Assembly (NCBI RefSeq): GCF_047228825.1
Contig: NZ_JBFEGN010000004.1
Location: 1-64,000 of the forward strand
Direction: 5' to 3'
Origin: Siminovitchia sp047228825
Lineage (GTDB): Bacteria; Bacillota; Bacilli; Bacillales; Bacillaceae_C
DNA length: 64,000 bases
Below, piece after piece: positions 1 through 7,992 of this stretch (the stretch's first letter is position 1; each line of letters begins with the position of its first letter). The notes beneath the pieces are model-generated. The model did not search any database. It saw only the letters and a list, made by a program, of their open reading frames with translations, and had not been told where the DNA came from. The position numbers were made by a program, and so were the translations under genes.

Positions 1-180
1 ATGTGTTTGTAAATTCTTTAAAGAAATGACGCTGAATTTTGACGAACTCGAAGAAAAAGTTTTTATTTTTTTCTCTTTCACGTTTTTCTTTTCTTGTAAT
101 CATCCATAAATCCCCCTAAATCATGATAAACACAGTTAAATTATCCCATATTTATCAAAATTTGGGGGGGTAAAATAAGT

Positions 181-869
181 GAATTATCTCGAAGAATTTT
201 TACTCCTCAAAGCTGTAGCTAAAGAACAAGCCCATCTTGAAAAGGAAGTCAAGAAGTTTGAAAGTACCGTCTATCAATGCCCAGAAGATGGCGAAAAAGC
301 GATAAAAGTGTTCCTGAAAGCCCATTCCAGCACCTATTTTCATTAGCTCCAACAGCTGACAAAAAATGAAGAAGCCATTGAAGAGAAAAAGCGTAAAATG
401 AGCACATTTATCCTGATCACCAATAAGGTTGACCAAAATGAGCTGCCTGATCGCGGAGTCCTTCAAACATATAAAGGGCAGGAGGCTGCAGAGACGCGCT
501 TTCGCCTGTTGAAAAGCCCTGCTATGATTGACGGTTTCTTTTTAAAGAAGCCAAGCCGAATCGACGCATTGGGCATCGTATTTGTCATGGCTCTTTTGAT
601 TTATGCCTCCTGGAACATCGAGTAAGGGAAAAGATGAAGCAGGAGAAGCTCCATTGGTCCTGGCCGGGAAGCGCAAGCTATTTCGCTCGACGGGGCAGGT
701 ATTGTTAAAAGAGTTGCAGGAAATTAAGGTCATTTATATTCGTCAGGCAGGGCAAGTGATTCGCTTTCTTCCTGACAATATCGGGGATCAAACGAAACGG
801 ATCCTTGAGCTGGCAGGATATGACATGTCCATCTATGTGACGAAAAAGGCCGAAAAAACGATGATTTGA
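181..869 (+). pseudogene. IS1634-family transposase remnant, C-terminal part
   Basis: The reading frame opening at the GTG at 181 runs through an in-frame TAG near 344 and stops at 625; a different frame continues to 869. The conserved C-terminal elements are a YKGQEAAETRFRLLKSP stretch with the catalytic-Glu neighbourhood of DDE transposases, a FFLKKPSRIDAL segment and a hydrophobic stretch, as I remember them from IS1634-type (IS4 superfamily) transposases. The N-terminal half and both inverted terminal repeats are not visible. At least one nonsense and one frameshift mutation make it non-functional. It marks the left end as a mobile-element graveyard. The subfamily assignment is from memory of the motif. 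Confidence 0.75.
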
Positions 870-1034
870 CTCCTAAAGGATACGGGAACGCTCAAAAACT
901 GTCGAAATGGATGGATTAAAGTTGAGATAAGTCGATTGGAGACTTAATAAATCCAAATTTTTAAACAGGCACCTGGAAAAAAGAGGAACAGCTTGTCTTT
1001 CAGGTGCCGGATATGGGTTATATTCTGAATATAA

Positions 1035-1617
1035 TCAGCTGCTTTTAGAGCCTGTGCAGCTGCGTGTAAGACTAATTTTGTATCTCCTTTCCAAAGTCCT
1101 TAGCCAAGATTGGATATAAGCGGCGCTATTGGGTAAGGTGCTGTTATCAGTTCTCGCAACTCCGCATAACATGGCGGCTCCCATTTCGGCAACTAATTCC
1201 TCTTTGCTGTAAACTTCATCCCTGAAACTTGCTGTTTGTGGGATGCCTTCCCGATCTAGACGGCTCTTATGGCCTGTACTATGAATCATTTCATGAAAAA
1301 GCGTTGAATAATATTCATCAGAGTTTTCATAATCTTTTAAAGGCGGTACATTTATATGGTCTCTGAAAGGCTGATAATAATGCATTCCCTGAATTGTAGT
1401 TGGATGAAGGGGAATTGATGTATTCGGCTTTTATTCTCTCGGCGACTTCAATTGGGTTATACTCGAAAGTTTCTTCTTTTCGTTTGCTTTGGAGCCCTTC
1501 AACCTGGCTATTGATTTCAAACACCCGGTAATATCGAAGTAAAGGGAATTTCTCTTTTTCGTCGCTGTCCTTATCTTCCTTTTCAATTAATGCTGAGAAA
1601 TTGGACTTTTTATTTTG
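1035..1617 (-). pseudogene. ArdC-like antirestriction / zincin metallopeptidase remnant
   Basis: Two minus-strand frames together resemble the C-terminal two thirds of an ArdC-family protein. The upstream frame (about 1617 down to 1400) contains LRYYRVFEINSQVEGL, matching the RYY.VFN...EGL motif. The downstream frame (1385 down to 1035) has the zinc-binding signature FHEMIHSTGH followed by SRLDRE and an EELVAEMGAAMLC helix. The junction is frameshifted near 1385-1400 and the N-terminal ssDNA-binding domain is absent, so the gene is broken. ArdC proteins are carried on plasmids and integrative elements, where they protect incoming DNA from restriction. This agrees with the transposase remnant on the left and the mazEF pair on the right. 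Confidence 0.75.
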
Positions 1618-1623
1618 GAATTT

Positions 1624-1662
1624 CCTTAACGTTGTAAATCCGCATTTTCCTGACGGTACCCC
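1624..1662 (+). repeat. Imperfect direct repeat, left copy
   Basis: The stretch starts with CCTTAACGTTGTAAATC and ends in GTACCCC. The same start and end occur at 2346-2383, in the same orientation, with an AT-rich middle that has drifted. The two copies bracket the mazEF pair. Confidence 0.7.
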
Positions 1663-1698
1663 TTGTATTAAAAGTTATCTTGTATATATTGTATTTTT

Positions 1699-1719
1699 AG
1701 TATAAACTTTGTATATACT
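1699..1719. promoter_or_regulatory. Probable mazEF promoter and operator
   Basis: An inverted repeat AGTATA / TATACT lies 24 bases ahead of the antitoxin start. A -35-like TTGTAT at 1689 and a -10-like TATATA at 1712 overlap it with 17-base spacing. MazE-type antitoxins usually bind such palindromes to repress their own operon; here that is inference. Confidence 0.45.
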
Positions 1720-1742
1720 ATTAGTAAAGGGAGGTTGGTGAC

Positions 1743-1976
1743 ATGCAAGTTCAAAAGTGGGGAAACAGTTTAGCCATTCGTTTACCAAAAGCCTTATGCC
1801 AAGCGGTAAATATTAAAGAGGGAAAAGAAGTAGACCTCAGTATTAAAGAAGATGCTATTATCATAAAGCCAAAGCCTAAAGAAGAAACTTTAGCGGAAAT
1901 GTTAGAGGGCATCACACCCGATATGTATCACAAAGAAACGTTTGATGATGGGGCGGTTGGGAAAGAAGAATGGTAA
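1743..1976 (+). CDS. mazE: MazE-type antitoxin (AbrB/SpoVT fold)
   Basis: A 77-residue protein opening MQVQKWGNSLAIRLPK, the swapped-hairpin AbrB/MazE DNA-binding signature (KWGNS.AIRLP). The C-terminal tail after about residue 50 is acidic, as expected for the part that wraps around the toxin. The ATG at 1743 follows GGGAGG with 7 bases between. The last codons overlap the toxin gene by 7 bases, giving translational coupling. It should neutralise the MazF homologue encoded next and repress the operon. The length is normal for the family and no defect is seen. It is the only intact module among decayed mobile genes, which fits selection by addiction. Confidence 0.92.
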   Translation: MQVQKWGNSLAIRLPKALCQAVNIKEGKEVDLSIKEDAIIIKPKPKEETLAEMLEGITPDMYHKETFDDGAVGKEEW

Positions 1977-2305
1977 CAGAATATACCCCAAAAAGGGGAG
2001 ATATTATTTGGATCTCCTTCAATCCACAAGCAGGGCATGAACAGGCAGGGAGGCGACCTGCACTTGTTTTATCCCCTGAAATTTATAATGCCAGAACAGG
2101 GCTTTCTTTATGTGTTCCTCTAACAGCCAAAGTGAAGAATTTACCTTTTGAGGTTCCTTTACCTACTGGTTTGCCCATTAGTGGTGTGATTTTATCAGAC
2201 CATATCAAAAATTTAGATTGGAAAGCCCGAAATGCTGATTATATTTGCGATGTAGATGAAGAAATCATTACGAATGTCCTTGAAAAGCTAAAAAAGTTAT
2301 TGTAG
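1970..2305 (+). CDS. mazF: MazF/PemK-family toxin, mRNA interferase
   Basis: A 111-residue protein with the full PemK/MazF core: RGDIIWISFNPQAGHEQAGRR near residues 9-29, RPALVLSP, a central CVPLTAK strand, then GVILSDHIKNLDW near residue 68. The arginine after the GHEQ segment and the SDHIKNLDW loop are features of active RNA-cleaving members (PemK/ChpB branch). It would cut mRNA at short sequence motifs when the antitoxin is degraded. It starts inside the end of mazE and is followed at once by a terminator hairpin. Length and motifs are normal, so it is probably active. Confidence 0.93.
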   Translation: MVTEYTPKRGDIIWISFNPQAGHEQAGRRPALVLSPEIYNARTGLSLCVPLTAKVKNLPFEVPLPTGLPISGVILSDHIKNLDWKARNADYICDVDEEIITNVLEKLKKLL

Positions 2306-2333
2306 GGCGGTTTTTATTAACCGTTCTTTTTTA
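2306..2333 (+). terminator. Terminator of mazEF
   Basis: CGGTT and AACCG form a stem around a TTTATT loop, followed by TTCTTTTTT. It lies directly after the mazF stop codon. Confidence 0.7.
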
Positions 2334-2345
2334 TGCTTGAAACTC

Positions 2346-2383
2346 CCTTAACGTTGTAAATCACGTTTTCGGTACTGTACCCC
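2346..2383 (+). repeat. Imperfect direct repeat, right copy
   Basis: Same orientation and same opening 17 bases as the copy at 1624-1662, again ending GTACCCC. It defines the right edge of the mazEF segment. Confidence 0.7.
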
Positions 2384-3335
2384 GAAAAATAAAATAAACG
2401 GGATAACAAGGATATAAGGGATACAAGGGGAACTCCCCTTGTTTTGAGGTGGGAGGCTGGCTGGGGTGAATTGGCGGTTCGGCGGGTACAATGGACAGAG
2501 CAAGCCGCCCTCGGGACCCCTCGTTTTGAGTATGGTCGGCTTGGGACAGACCATCACCCGCCGAATTTCTCCCTGCAAGGGGAAAAGGGTGAGATTTTCG
2601 GAGCAAATGGGCGGAGAAAATACTACCCGGCCCTTGCAGGGATGTTGAAGTTCCAGAGATTTCGGCATAGACAGTCTGTCAAGGGACCAAGAGCAAAAAA
2701 AAGTTTTTTGTTGCGTAGCGTTTTTAAAAAAAGTTTTTTTCTCCCCTTGACTGGCTGGCTCCGCCACTTGATCAAAACGAGTTGGGTTCGGGGATCCCGA
2801 CACGTTTTGATCTTAGTGGCGTTGCGAACGATACGCTGCTACAGACAAAAGAAAAAAGCCTAATCATAAGGAGCGTCAGCGACACGCTTTGCGTTAGCAA
2901 AGGAACCACGATAAGATTAAATTTTTATAAAGAGCAATTATGAAATTGATTCACTCAATAAATTCAAGTCTGGCGTTAAAGGAACTGTAATATAACGTCA
3001 GCCTTAATTATCTCCCATCTATCTTTTCACCTGCTCTTCTCCTCAATGACTGGCGGTATCCATCTCCGGTTCAGACAGCACTCCGGAATGAGTTTGGCGC
3101 TGACACCTTATACCGGCAACTTGGACGATCACTTACTGGAGATGGGTGATGGTCTGGTCGCTTTATGTTGGAGCTTTTTTTGCCCGGATCTCCAAAGAAA
3201 TCATTTGGCAGCGGGCTTAAAATTTCTTCGGAAAAGTGCGAGTAATGGATGACATTGTTTGATGATCAAGTCTTGAAAACATAAGGTATGATGATATGCT
3301 ATTTGTAATATGAGAAATCATAAAGGGGGAGCGGA
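2384..3335. other. GC-rich palindromic stretch without a credible gene
   Basis: Open frames here exist on both strands at once and carry no recognisable domain, codon bias or ribosome site, so I do not call them. The stretch holds several strong inverted repeats: ACAAGGGGA/TCCCCTTGT at 2423-2442, two A-run/T-run hairpins at about 2694-2745, an 18-base-arm palindrome at 2762-2821, and CTTTGC/GCAAAG at 2887-2902. The base composition is unlike the AT-rich flanks. Dense palindromes beside an ArdC remnant are typical of a transfer or replication origin of a lost plasmid-like element, but I see no nick-site motif that I recognise. From about 2920 to 3335 I see only short unidentifiable frames. Confidence 0.5.
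2762..2821. repeat. Long imperfect palindrome
   Basis: CGCCACTTGATCAAAACG on the left pairs with CGTTTTGATCTTAGTGGCG on the right with one small bulge; inside sits a second hairpin TCGGG-GAT-CCCGA. There is no T-run, so it is not a classical terminator. Confidence 0.7.
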
Positions 3336-3929
3336 ATGTCAAATAACAATCGTAAAAAGGCAAGCCCTGATCAATTAAAAGAAAGCGGTCTCACTTACAA
3401 CGATTACGCAGCAATTGATGATGGCAATACGTATGAATTGGTTGATGGGCATTTGGAGCTGATGAGTCCTGCGCCAACGATTATCCATCAATTGGTGAGC
3501 GGGGAATTATTCAAGAAATTTAGTCAATCCTGCGAATCTGATTACATTATCTTGCCTGCCCCTGTTGACGTCATTTTAGCCCCAACCGAAGTACGACAGC
3601 CGGATCTCGCCATTGTCCATCGAAACCGTCTGGACATTTTGAGTCAACGAGCGGTAGAAGGAGCTCCTGATCTGGTGGTGGAAATTCTCTCTCCGGGCAC
3701 TTTAAAACGTGATAAAATCGATAAATTAAGAACGTACGCCAAGTATGGGATTCCTGAATATTGGATCGTTGATCCAGAAGCCGGCGTATTGGAAGAGTAC
3801 GTTCTGGATAAAGAGCGTTATGAACTCAATAATATTTTTCAGGAAGAAGAAATGGTCAATTCACCAAATATCCGCTGTATTTCCTTTACCATGACACAAA
3901 TTATGGCAAAGATCCCGCGTTTAACCTGA
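3336..3929 (+). CDS. Uma2-family (DUF820) putative endonuclease
   Basis: A 197-residue protein of the Uma2 family, a PD-(D/E)XK-type fold with many copies in cyanobacteria and some Firmicutes. Visible marks are TYELVDGHLELMSPAP near residue 30, then VRQPDLAIVHR near residue 88 (the conserved P-D of the active site), DLVVEILSPGTLKRDKIDKL near residue 111 (the E..S motif) and YGIPEYWIVDPE near residue 139. The ATG follows GGGGGAGCGGA. Length is normal and the frame is intact. The natural role of Uma2 proteins is not well settled. It stands alone between mobile debris and a sulfur-carrier operon, with unrecognised short frames after it up to 4214. Confidence 0.88.
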   Translation: MSNNNRKKASPDQLKESGLTYNDYAAIDDGNTYELVDGHLELMSPAPTIIHQLVSGELFKKFSQSCESDYIILPAPVDVILAPTEVRQPDLAIVHRNRLDILSQRAVEGAPDLVVEILSPGTLKRDKIDKLRTYAKYGIPEYWIVDPEAGVLEEYVLDKERYELNNIFQEEEMVNSPNIRCISFTMTQIMAKIPRLT

Positions 3930-4214
3930 TAAAACATGAAAAAGCAAGCCGCCGAAGCCTTTCAAAAAGATTATCAATGGCAGAGACGTAAAAGCGTTAA
4001 TATTGGCAATATTGCTGCTTCGGTCCGGGATTGAGGACCATTTACTTATTCCTGTAATTATACGTGCTGATGGACGTGGATTAATTGGCTTAAATTGTAT
4101 AAATAAATGTTATTTTTTAAATAAATTTATGTTATGATATATTCAAAATATATTCAGAAAAGGAGTGTAGTACATAACGCATTTTCTACATTTTTTACAT
4201 AGGGGTGAAAAAAT

Positions 4215-4460
4215 TTGGTTCAAAAATCTTTTGAAGCAGATGTTGTGTATGATGCGGGCCCCACTGGTTGCGGAGAATTGATCATGAATCTATTTATGAA
4301 AATGAAAAAAATGGACAAGGGTCAAGTGATTGAGGTCAAATCTTACGATCCGGGTGCAAGGGAAGATATTCCGGCCTGGTGCCGCCTGCAGGGTCATACG
4401 TTATTAAAGCGGGTGGATCAGGGAAAGAACAGTGTCTATTATATTCAAAAAAATAAATAA
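4215..4460 (+). CDS. TusA-family sulfur carrier-like protein
   Basis: An 81-residue protein starting at TTG, 7 bases after AGGGGTG. It follows the TusA/SirA pattern with an acidic-Gly start, a cysteine in GPTGCGELIMNL near residue 19 in place of the classical CPxP motif, the KMDKGQVIEVKSYDPG strand, and a DIPAWCRLQGHTLL motif near residue 56 typical of the sulfur-carrier branch. It would accept persulfide or selenopersulfide on cysteine; the ligand is unknown. It is the first gene of a four-gene operon (DsrE protein, TusA-OsmC fusion, MetE-like protein). Linkage to selD suggests a selenium or sulfur relay, which is inference. The -10-like TATGATAT lies near 4134. Confidence 0.8.
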   Translation: MVQKSFEADVVYDAGPTGCGELIMNLFMKMKKMDKGQVIEVKSYDPGAREDIPAWCRLQGHTLLKRVDQGKNSVYYIQKNK

Positions 4461-4479
4461 ATTTCAGGAGGAATCGTAC

Positions 4480-4839
4480 ATGGGAAAAATTGCAGTCAGC
4501 ATTACTTGTGCAAAAAATGATCCGGATAAAGCAACGGTAGGATTTGTGGTGGCTAACGCGTCCGTGGCTTCAGGACAGGAAACGGTCGTTTTTCTAACCG
4601 TGGATGGCGTTTATCTGGGTGAAGAAGGATATGCAAATGACATTCATGAAGAAGGCTTTGCTCCTCTGAAAGAGTTAATGGTCCAGTTCCTGGAAGCAGG
4701 GGGACAACTGTGGGTTTGCAGCCCATGTTTTAAAAAGCGCGGGTTGGATGAAGAAAAACTGGTCAATGGAGCGAAAATTGTCGGTGGTGCAAAGCTCATT
4801 GAATTCCTTTCCCAAGGTGCTGCCTGTATCACGTATTAG
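4480..4839 (+). CDS. DsrE-family sulfur relay protein
   Basis: A 119-residue DsrE/DsrF-like protein starting at ATG 8 bases after AGGAGG. The family fold is evident in MGKIAVSITCAKNDPDKATVGF, a VVFLTVDGVYLG strand near residue 33, and LWVCSPCFKKRGL near residue 74 with the conserved active cysteine, followed by IVGGAKLIEFLSQGAACITY. DsrE proteins pass sulfur between TusA-like carriers and other acceptors in the cytoplasm. It sits between two genes encoding TusA-like domains, 19 bases after the first and 12 bases before the second, so the three probably work as one relay. Two nearby cysteines (SPC and VC) could form a disulfide. Confidence 0.85.
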   Translation: MGKIAVSITCAKNDPDKATVGFVVANASVASGQETVVFLTVDGVYLGEEGYANDIHEEGFAPLKELMVQFLEAGGQLWVCSPCFKKRGLDEEKLVNGAKIVGGAKLIEFLSQGAACITY

Positions 4840-4851
4840 GGGGGACTGTAA

Positions 4852-5574
4852 ATGAATGAAATACCAGCGGTTGCAGCAACTTGCGATGGAGGAGACTTGG
4901 ACTGTGGTTCAGGTCTTCTCCTCATTATTAAGAAACATATGGATGCGATTCAGAATGGAGAAATATTGGAAGTTCGGAGCCGGGAGCGGACTGTTGCCGA
5001 GGACTTGCCGGCTTGGTGCCGGATGGTACAGCATGAATTCCTCGATTCCAAGAAAAATAAGGATGATGTAAGTTATTTTATTAGAAAAGGCGGGGCAGAC
5101 AGCAGTCTTCAGCAAGATTTGGAAGCAGCCCGCCATTACGAATGGAATGTTCGTGTACAGGCAAAAGAAGGGTTGACAGCCAATGTCTACAGCCGAAATC
5201 ATACGTTTAAAGCAGGACAGCCCGCTGATTTTTCAGCAAATGTAGAGGCACCGAGTGCGATCGATTATTTGCTGGGCTCTCTTGGTACTTGTCTCATCGT
5301 AGGCTACAAACAGCATGCGTCTCGCCGGGGCCTTACGATAGATGCCATGGAATGCAGTGTAAAAGGAAAGCTTGATAATGTGCTCTATCATATGCAGCTT
5401 GAAGACGAAGGAAGTCCCAGGCTGATAGAGATAAGTGGCACGTTTTATGTAAGTTCACCGGAGGAAACAGCCTCGTTGCAAGAAACGTGGGAACTGACTT
5501 TGGAACGATCTCCAATCTATCAAACATTATGCCAAACCGTTCATATGGATATTCGATTTGCATCCGTTTTTTAA
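4852..5574 (+). CDS. TusA-OsmC fusion protein
   Basis: A 240-residue protein with two parts. Residues 1 to about 80 repeat the TusA-like pattern of the first gene of the operon: LDCGSGLLLIIKKHMDAI, then EDLPAWCRMVQHEF. Residues about 92-240 are an OsmC/Ohr-like domain with EAPSAIDYLLGSLGTCLIVG near residue 135, holding the first OsmC cysteine, and ERSPIYQTLCQTVHMDI near the end, holding the second. OsmC domains use this cysteine pair to reduce peroxides or handle persulfides. The start ATG follows AGGGGGG. Fusing a sulfur carrier to an OsmC domain suggests direct hand-over of a thiol-bound chalcogen; the substrate is not known. Confidence 0.85.
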   Translation: MNEIPAVAATCDGGDLDCGSGLLLIIKKHMDAIQNGEILEVRSRERTVAEDLPAWCRMVQHEFLDSKKNKDDVSYFIRKGGADSSLQQDLEAARHYEWNVRVQAKEGLTANVYSRNHTFKAGQPADFSANVEAPSAIDYLLGSLGTCLIVGYKQHASRRGLTIDAMECSVKGKLDNVLYHMQLEDEGSPRLIEISGTFYVSSPEETASLQETWELTLERSPIYQTLCQTVHMDIRFASVF

Positions 5575-5597
5575 GAAAAAGAAGGAGGGAGCATGAT

Positions 5598-6758
5598 ATG
5601 GAACTTCCGTTGTTTCCCACTACGGTCGTTGGAAGCTGGCCAAGATCCAGGGAAGTATTGCATGGACTTCGCGACAAAAAGGCAGGAAGAATAGATGAAC
5701 GTGAATTTCATAACATTGCCGACAAGGCGGTCATCGATTGTTTGAGGATGCAGGAAGAAGCTGGCCTGGATATTGTATCAGACGGCGAACTGCGGCGGGA
5801 CAATTTTATCTCTTTTGTCGCCGATAAATTGGAAAATGTCAAAATGCTGACGGTGGCAGAACTGCTTGATTACGTGGAAGACAAAGCAAGTTTTGAAGAA
5901 ATTTTGGGCACATTGGATGTTCCCGCTTTTTCTTTATCGAATCCGGCCGCCGTCGGGAAAATTGACAGGAAGAAGCCCATTGTAATGGACGAATATCAAT
6001 TTTTGCGCCAGCATACCGATCGGGCCATCAAGGTAGCCTTGCCGGGACCTTATTTACTGACCCGTTCCATGTGGGTGGAAGGGTTGTCAGGGGAGTTTTA
6101 TCCGACCAAGGAATCCCTTGCCGAAGATATTGTTCGCGTTCTTCGGGAAGAGCTTGAAGATCTCATTAAAGCCGGGGTTCATTTTGTACAATTTGATGAG
6201 CCGGTGCTGACAGAGCTTGTTTTTACGAAGAAAAATGCAAACCGGACCTTTATGTGCGGAGCACTCACGGCGAAAGCCGATCGGGAGGAAGAACTGGAAT
6301 TTGCAACAGGGTTGATCAACCGGGTCATGGAAGGGATGAGAGGAAAAGGAACCAGAATCGGCATCCATATTTGCCGCGGAAACTGGAGTACGCAGGAGAG
6401 TGTACTGTTAAGAGGGCCCTATTCTCCTTTAATGCCTTATTTGGCCCGAATGAATGCAGACCAATTCATTCTTGAATATGCCACTCCACGGGCAGGAGAA
6501 TTGGACGAAGTGAAACATTTGGCGGGGAAAGAATTGGGTTTGGGTGCGGTTAATCCGCGTACAGAGAATTTGGAAAGTGTTGATTCAATCGTTGAAAGAG
6601 GAAAAGAAGCGGCGAAGATCCTTTCACCGGAAAAGATCTTTCTGAACCCTGACTGCGGATTTGGCACTTTTGCCCAGCGGCCCATGAATACACCGGAAAA
6701 AGCTGTTCATAAATTAAGGGTTATGGTTCAGGCTGCCCATAGATTAAGACAACAATAA
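5598..6758 (+). CDS. MetE C-terminal-like cobalamin-independent methyltransferase
   Basis: A 386-residue protein resembling the C-terminal catalytic barrel of cobalamin-independent methionine synthase. The zinc-ligand pattern is intact: GIHICRGN (His, Cys) near residue 256, FILEYATPR (Glu) near 290, and NPDCGFGTF (Cys) near 352. PTTVVGSWPR at the start and VQFDEPVL near 200 are also typical. It lacks the N-terminal duplicated domain of full MetE, as in the short archaeal-type enzymes. The ATG at 5598 has GGAGGGAG upstream; an upstream in-frame start would overlap the OsmC fusion by about 90 bases. As last gene of the sulfur-relay operon it may methylate a thiol or selenol; the acceptor is unknown. 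Confidence 0.82.
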   Translation: MELPLFPTTVVGSWPRSREVLHGLRDKKAGRIDEREFHNIADKAVIDCLRMQEEAGLDIVSDGELRRDNFISFVADKLENVKMLTVAELLDYVEDKASFEEILGTLDVPAFSLSNPAAVGKIDRKKPIVMDEYQFLRQHTDRAIKVALPGPYLLTRSMWVEGLSGEFYPTKESLAEDIVRVLREELEDLIKAGVHFVQFDEPVLTELVFTKKNANRTFMCGALTAKADREEELEFATGLINRVMEGMRGKGTRIGIHICRGNWSTQESVLLRGPYSPLMPYLARMNADQFILEYATPRAGELDEVKHLAGKELGLGAVNPRTENLESVDSIVERGKEAAKILSPEKIFLNPDCGFGTFAQRPMNTPEKAVHKLRVMVQAAHRLRQQ

Positions 6759-6773
6759 TGTGAAAAAATGTAA

Positions 6774-6799
6774 ATCCCCCAGGTACATGCCAGGGGGAT
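6774..6799 (-). terminator. Terminator downstream of selD
   Basis: ATCCCCC and GGGGGAT form a 7-pair stem around a 12-base loop. Read on the minus strand the stem is followed by TTTACATTTTTT, so it probably ends the selD transcript; read on the plus strand it lacks a T-run. Confidence 0.55.
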
Positions 6800-6848
6800 C
6801 TGTCGTATAACGGCCACTTGTGTTACAATTCAAACAAGAAAGCTTATT

Positions 6849-7895
6849 TTAGTAAACATATATGGCTTTTTCCTTCTTTTCGGTCACTTCTCCGATGACC
6901 GAAGCCTGAATGGAAAAGCTGGATGCAAGCGCCTGAATAAATGGATCGGCTTCTTGTTTGGGCAAGCTGATGAACAACCCGCCTGATGTAATGGCGTCGC
7001 ATAAAATAAGCTGCTCCACTTCTGAAATATTTTGGCTGTACTCAACATCATTCACCAGCCATTGATGATTGGATTTTGAACCGCCCGGGATAATGCCGTC
7101 TTTGGCAAGCTCTTTCGTACCGGGCAAAACAGGTACGTCTTTGTTGGAAATCAGAAAGCTTACTTGGCTTCCGCTTGCCATTTCAAAGGCATGTCCCAAC
7201 AATCCAAATCCGGTGATATCCGTTACGGCATTCGGATGAAAATTGGATAGGCATTGTGCCGCATATTTATTTAATTCGCTCATCACTTCAGTGACCCGGC
7301 TTATTTGTTCTTTTGTCAGTCGATTGCGCTTAATAGCCGTTGTTTGGATGCCGACGCCGATTGGTTTGGTAATTAAAAGCATATCTCCGGGCTGTGCACC
7401 GATATTTTTATAAATTTTATCAGGGTGAACGATTCCGGTAACTGACAGACCGAATTTGGGCTCGTGATCATCGATGGAGTGGCCGCCGACAATTTGCGCT
7501 CCAGCTTCTTTTACTTTATCACCGGAGCCTTGTAAAATTTCCGCCAATATTTTTGGCCCCAGTTTTTTTACGGGATAACCCACAATATTTAAGGCGGTTT
7601 TCGGTGTTCCGCCCATTGCGTAGACATCACTTAGTGCATTGGCTGCAGCAATTTGGCCGAACATATACGGATCATCCACTATGGGGGTAAAAAAGTCAAC
7701 TGTTTGCACGAGGGCGATTTCATCTGTTAGCTTGTACACCCCGCCATCATCCGGATGTTCCAGGCCTACCAGCAGATTTGGATCACTTTTTTGTGTTGGC
7801 ATATAGCGCAAAACTTGCGCCAGGTCCTCTGGACCGATTTTGCAGCCTCAACCTGCTTTAGTGGATAAGGAAGTTAATTTTAGCTGATCTGCCAC
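6849..7895 (-). CDS. selD: Selenide, water dikinase, selenocysteine-containing (SelD)
   Basis: Makes selenophosphate from selenide and ATP, the selenium donor for Sec-tRNA synthesis. The gene begins at a GTG at 7895 after AAAGGGGG and reads through a TGA at 7848-7850, residue 16, in the active-site motif KAGUGCK where other SelD proteins have Cys or Sec. It then runs 348 residues to 6849. A naive caller would start at an internal Met at 7811 and lose the catalytic site. The ATP-binding GGVYKLTDEIALVQTVDFF segment, the GGHSIDDHEPKFGLSVTG loop and DITGFGLLGHAFEMA are all present. It is transcribed away from selA; the two share a 97-base gap with an inverted repeat. Confidence 0.97.
7823..7835 (-). 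promoter_or_regulatory. Candidate bSECIS hairpin of selD
   Basis: On the minus strand GGTCC-AGA-GGACC begins 12 bases after the Sec TGA, the right place and size for a bacterial SECIS stem with a small G-containing loop. Confidence 0.6.
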
Positions 7896-7938
7896 TTTAA
7901 TACCCCCTTTTTTAAAAAATATGGTTCCTAATCAGTAT

Positions 7939-7978
7939 AAATTGTTTAATTAAAAAAAGCGAACAAACTAAACAATTT
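7939..7978. promoter_or_regulatory. Inverted repeat between divergent selD and selA
   Basis: AAATTGTTTA at 7939-7948 and TAAACAATTT at 7969-7978 are exact complements 20 bases apart. The position between divergent promoters suggests an operator that could control both genes. Confidence 0.45.
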
Positions 7979-7992
7979 GGACGGTGAGAGAA

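Noticed and set aside
1..180. Promoter or gene at the left edge
   Set aside because: AT-rich with a few T-runs only; no frame or motif beyond what the transposase remnant needs.
2444..2863. Overlapping long frames on both strands (139 and 151 residues)
   Set aside because: They overlap each other in opposite directions, have no ribosome sites or recognisable domains, and lie over strong palindromes.
3046..3252. 68-residue frame in the gap before the Uma2 gene
   Set aside because: No ribosome site or family resemblance; probably debris.
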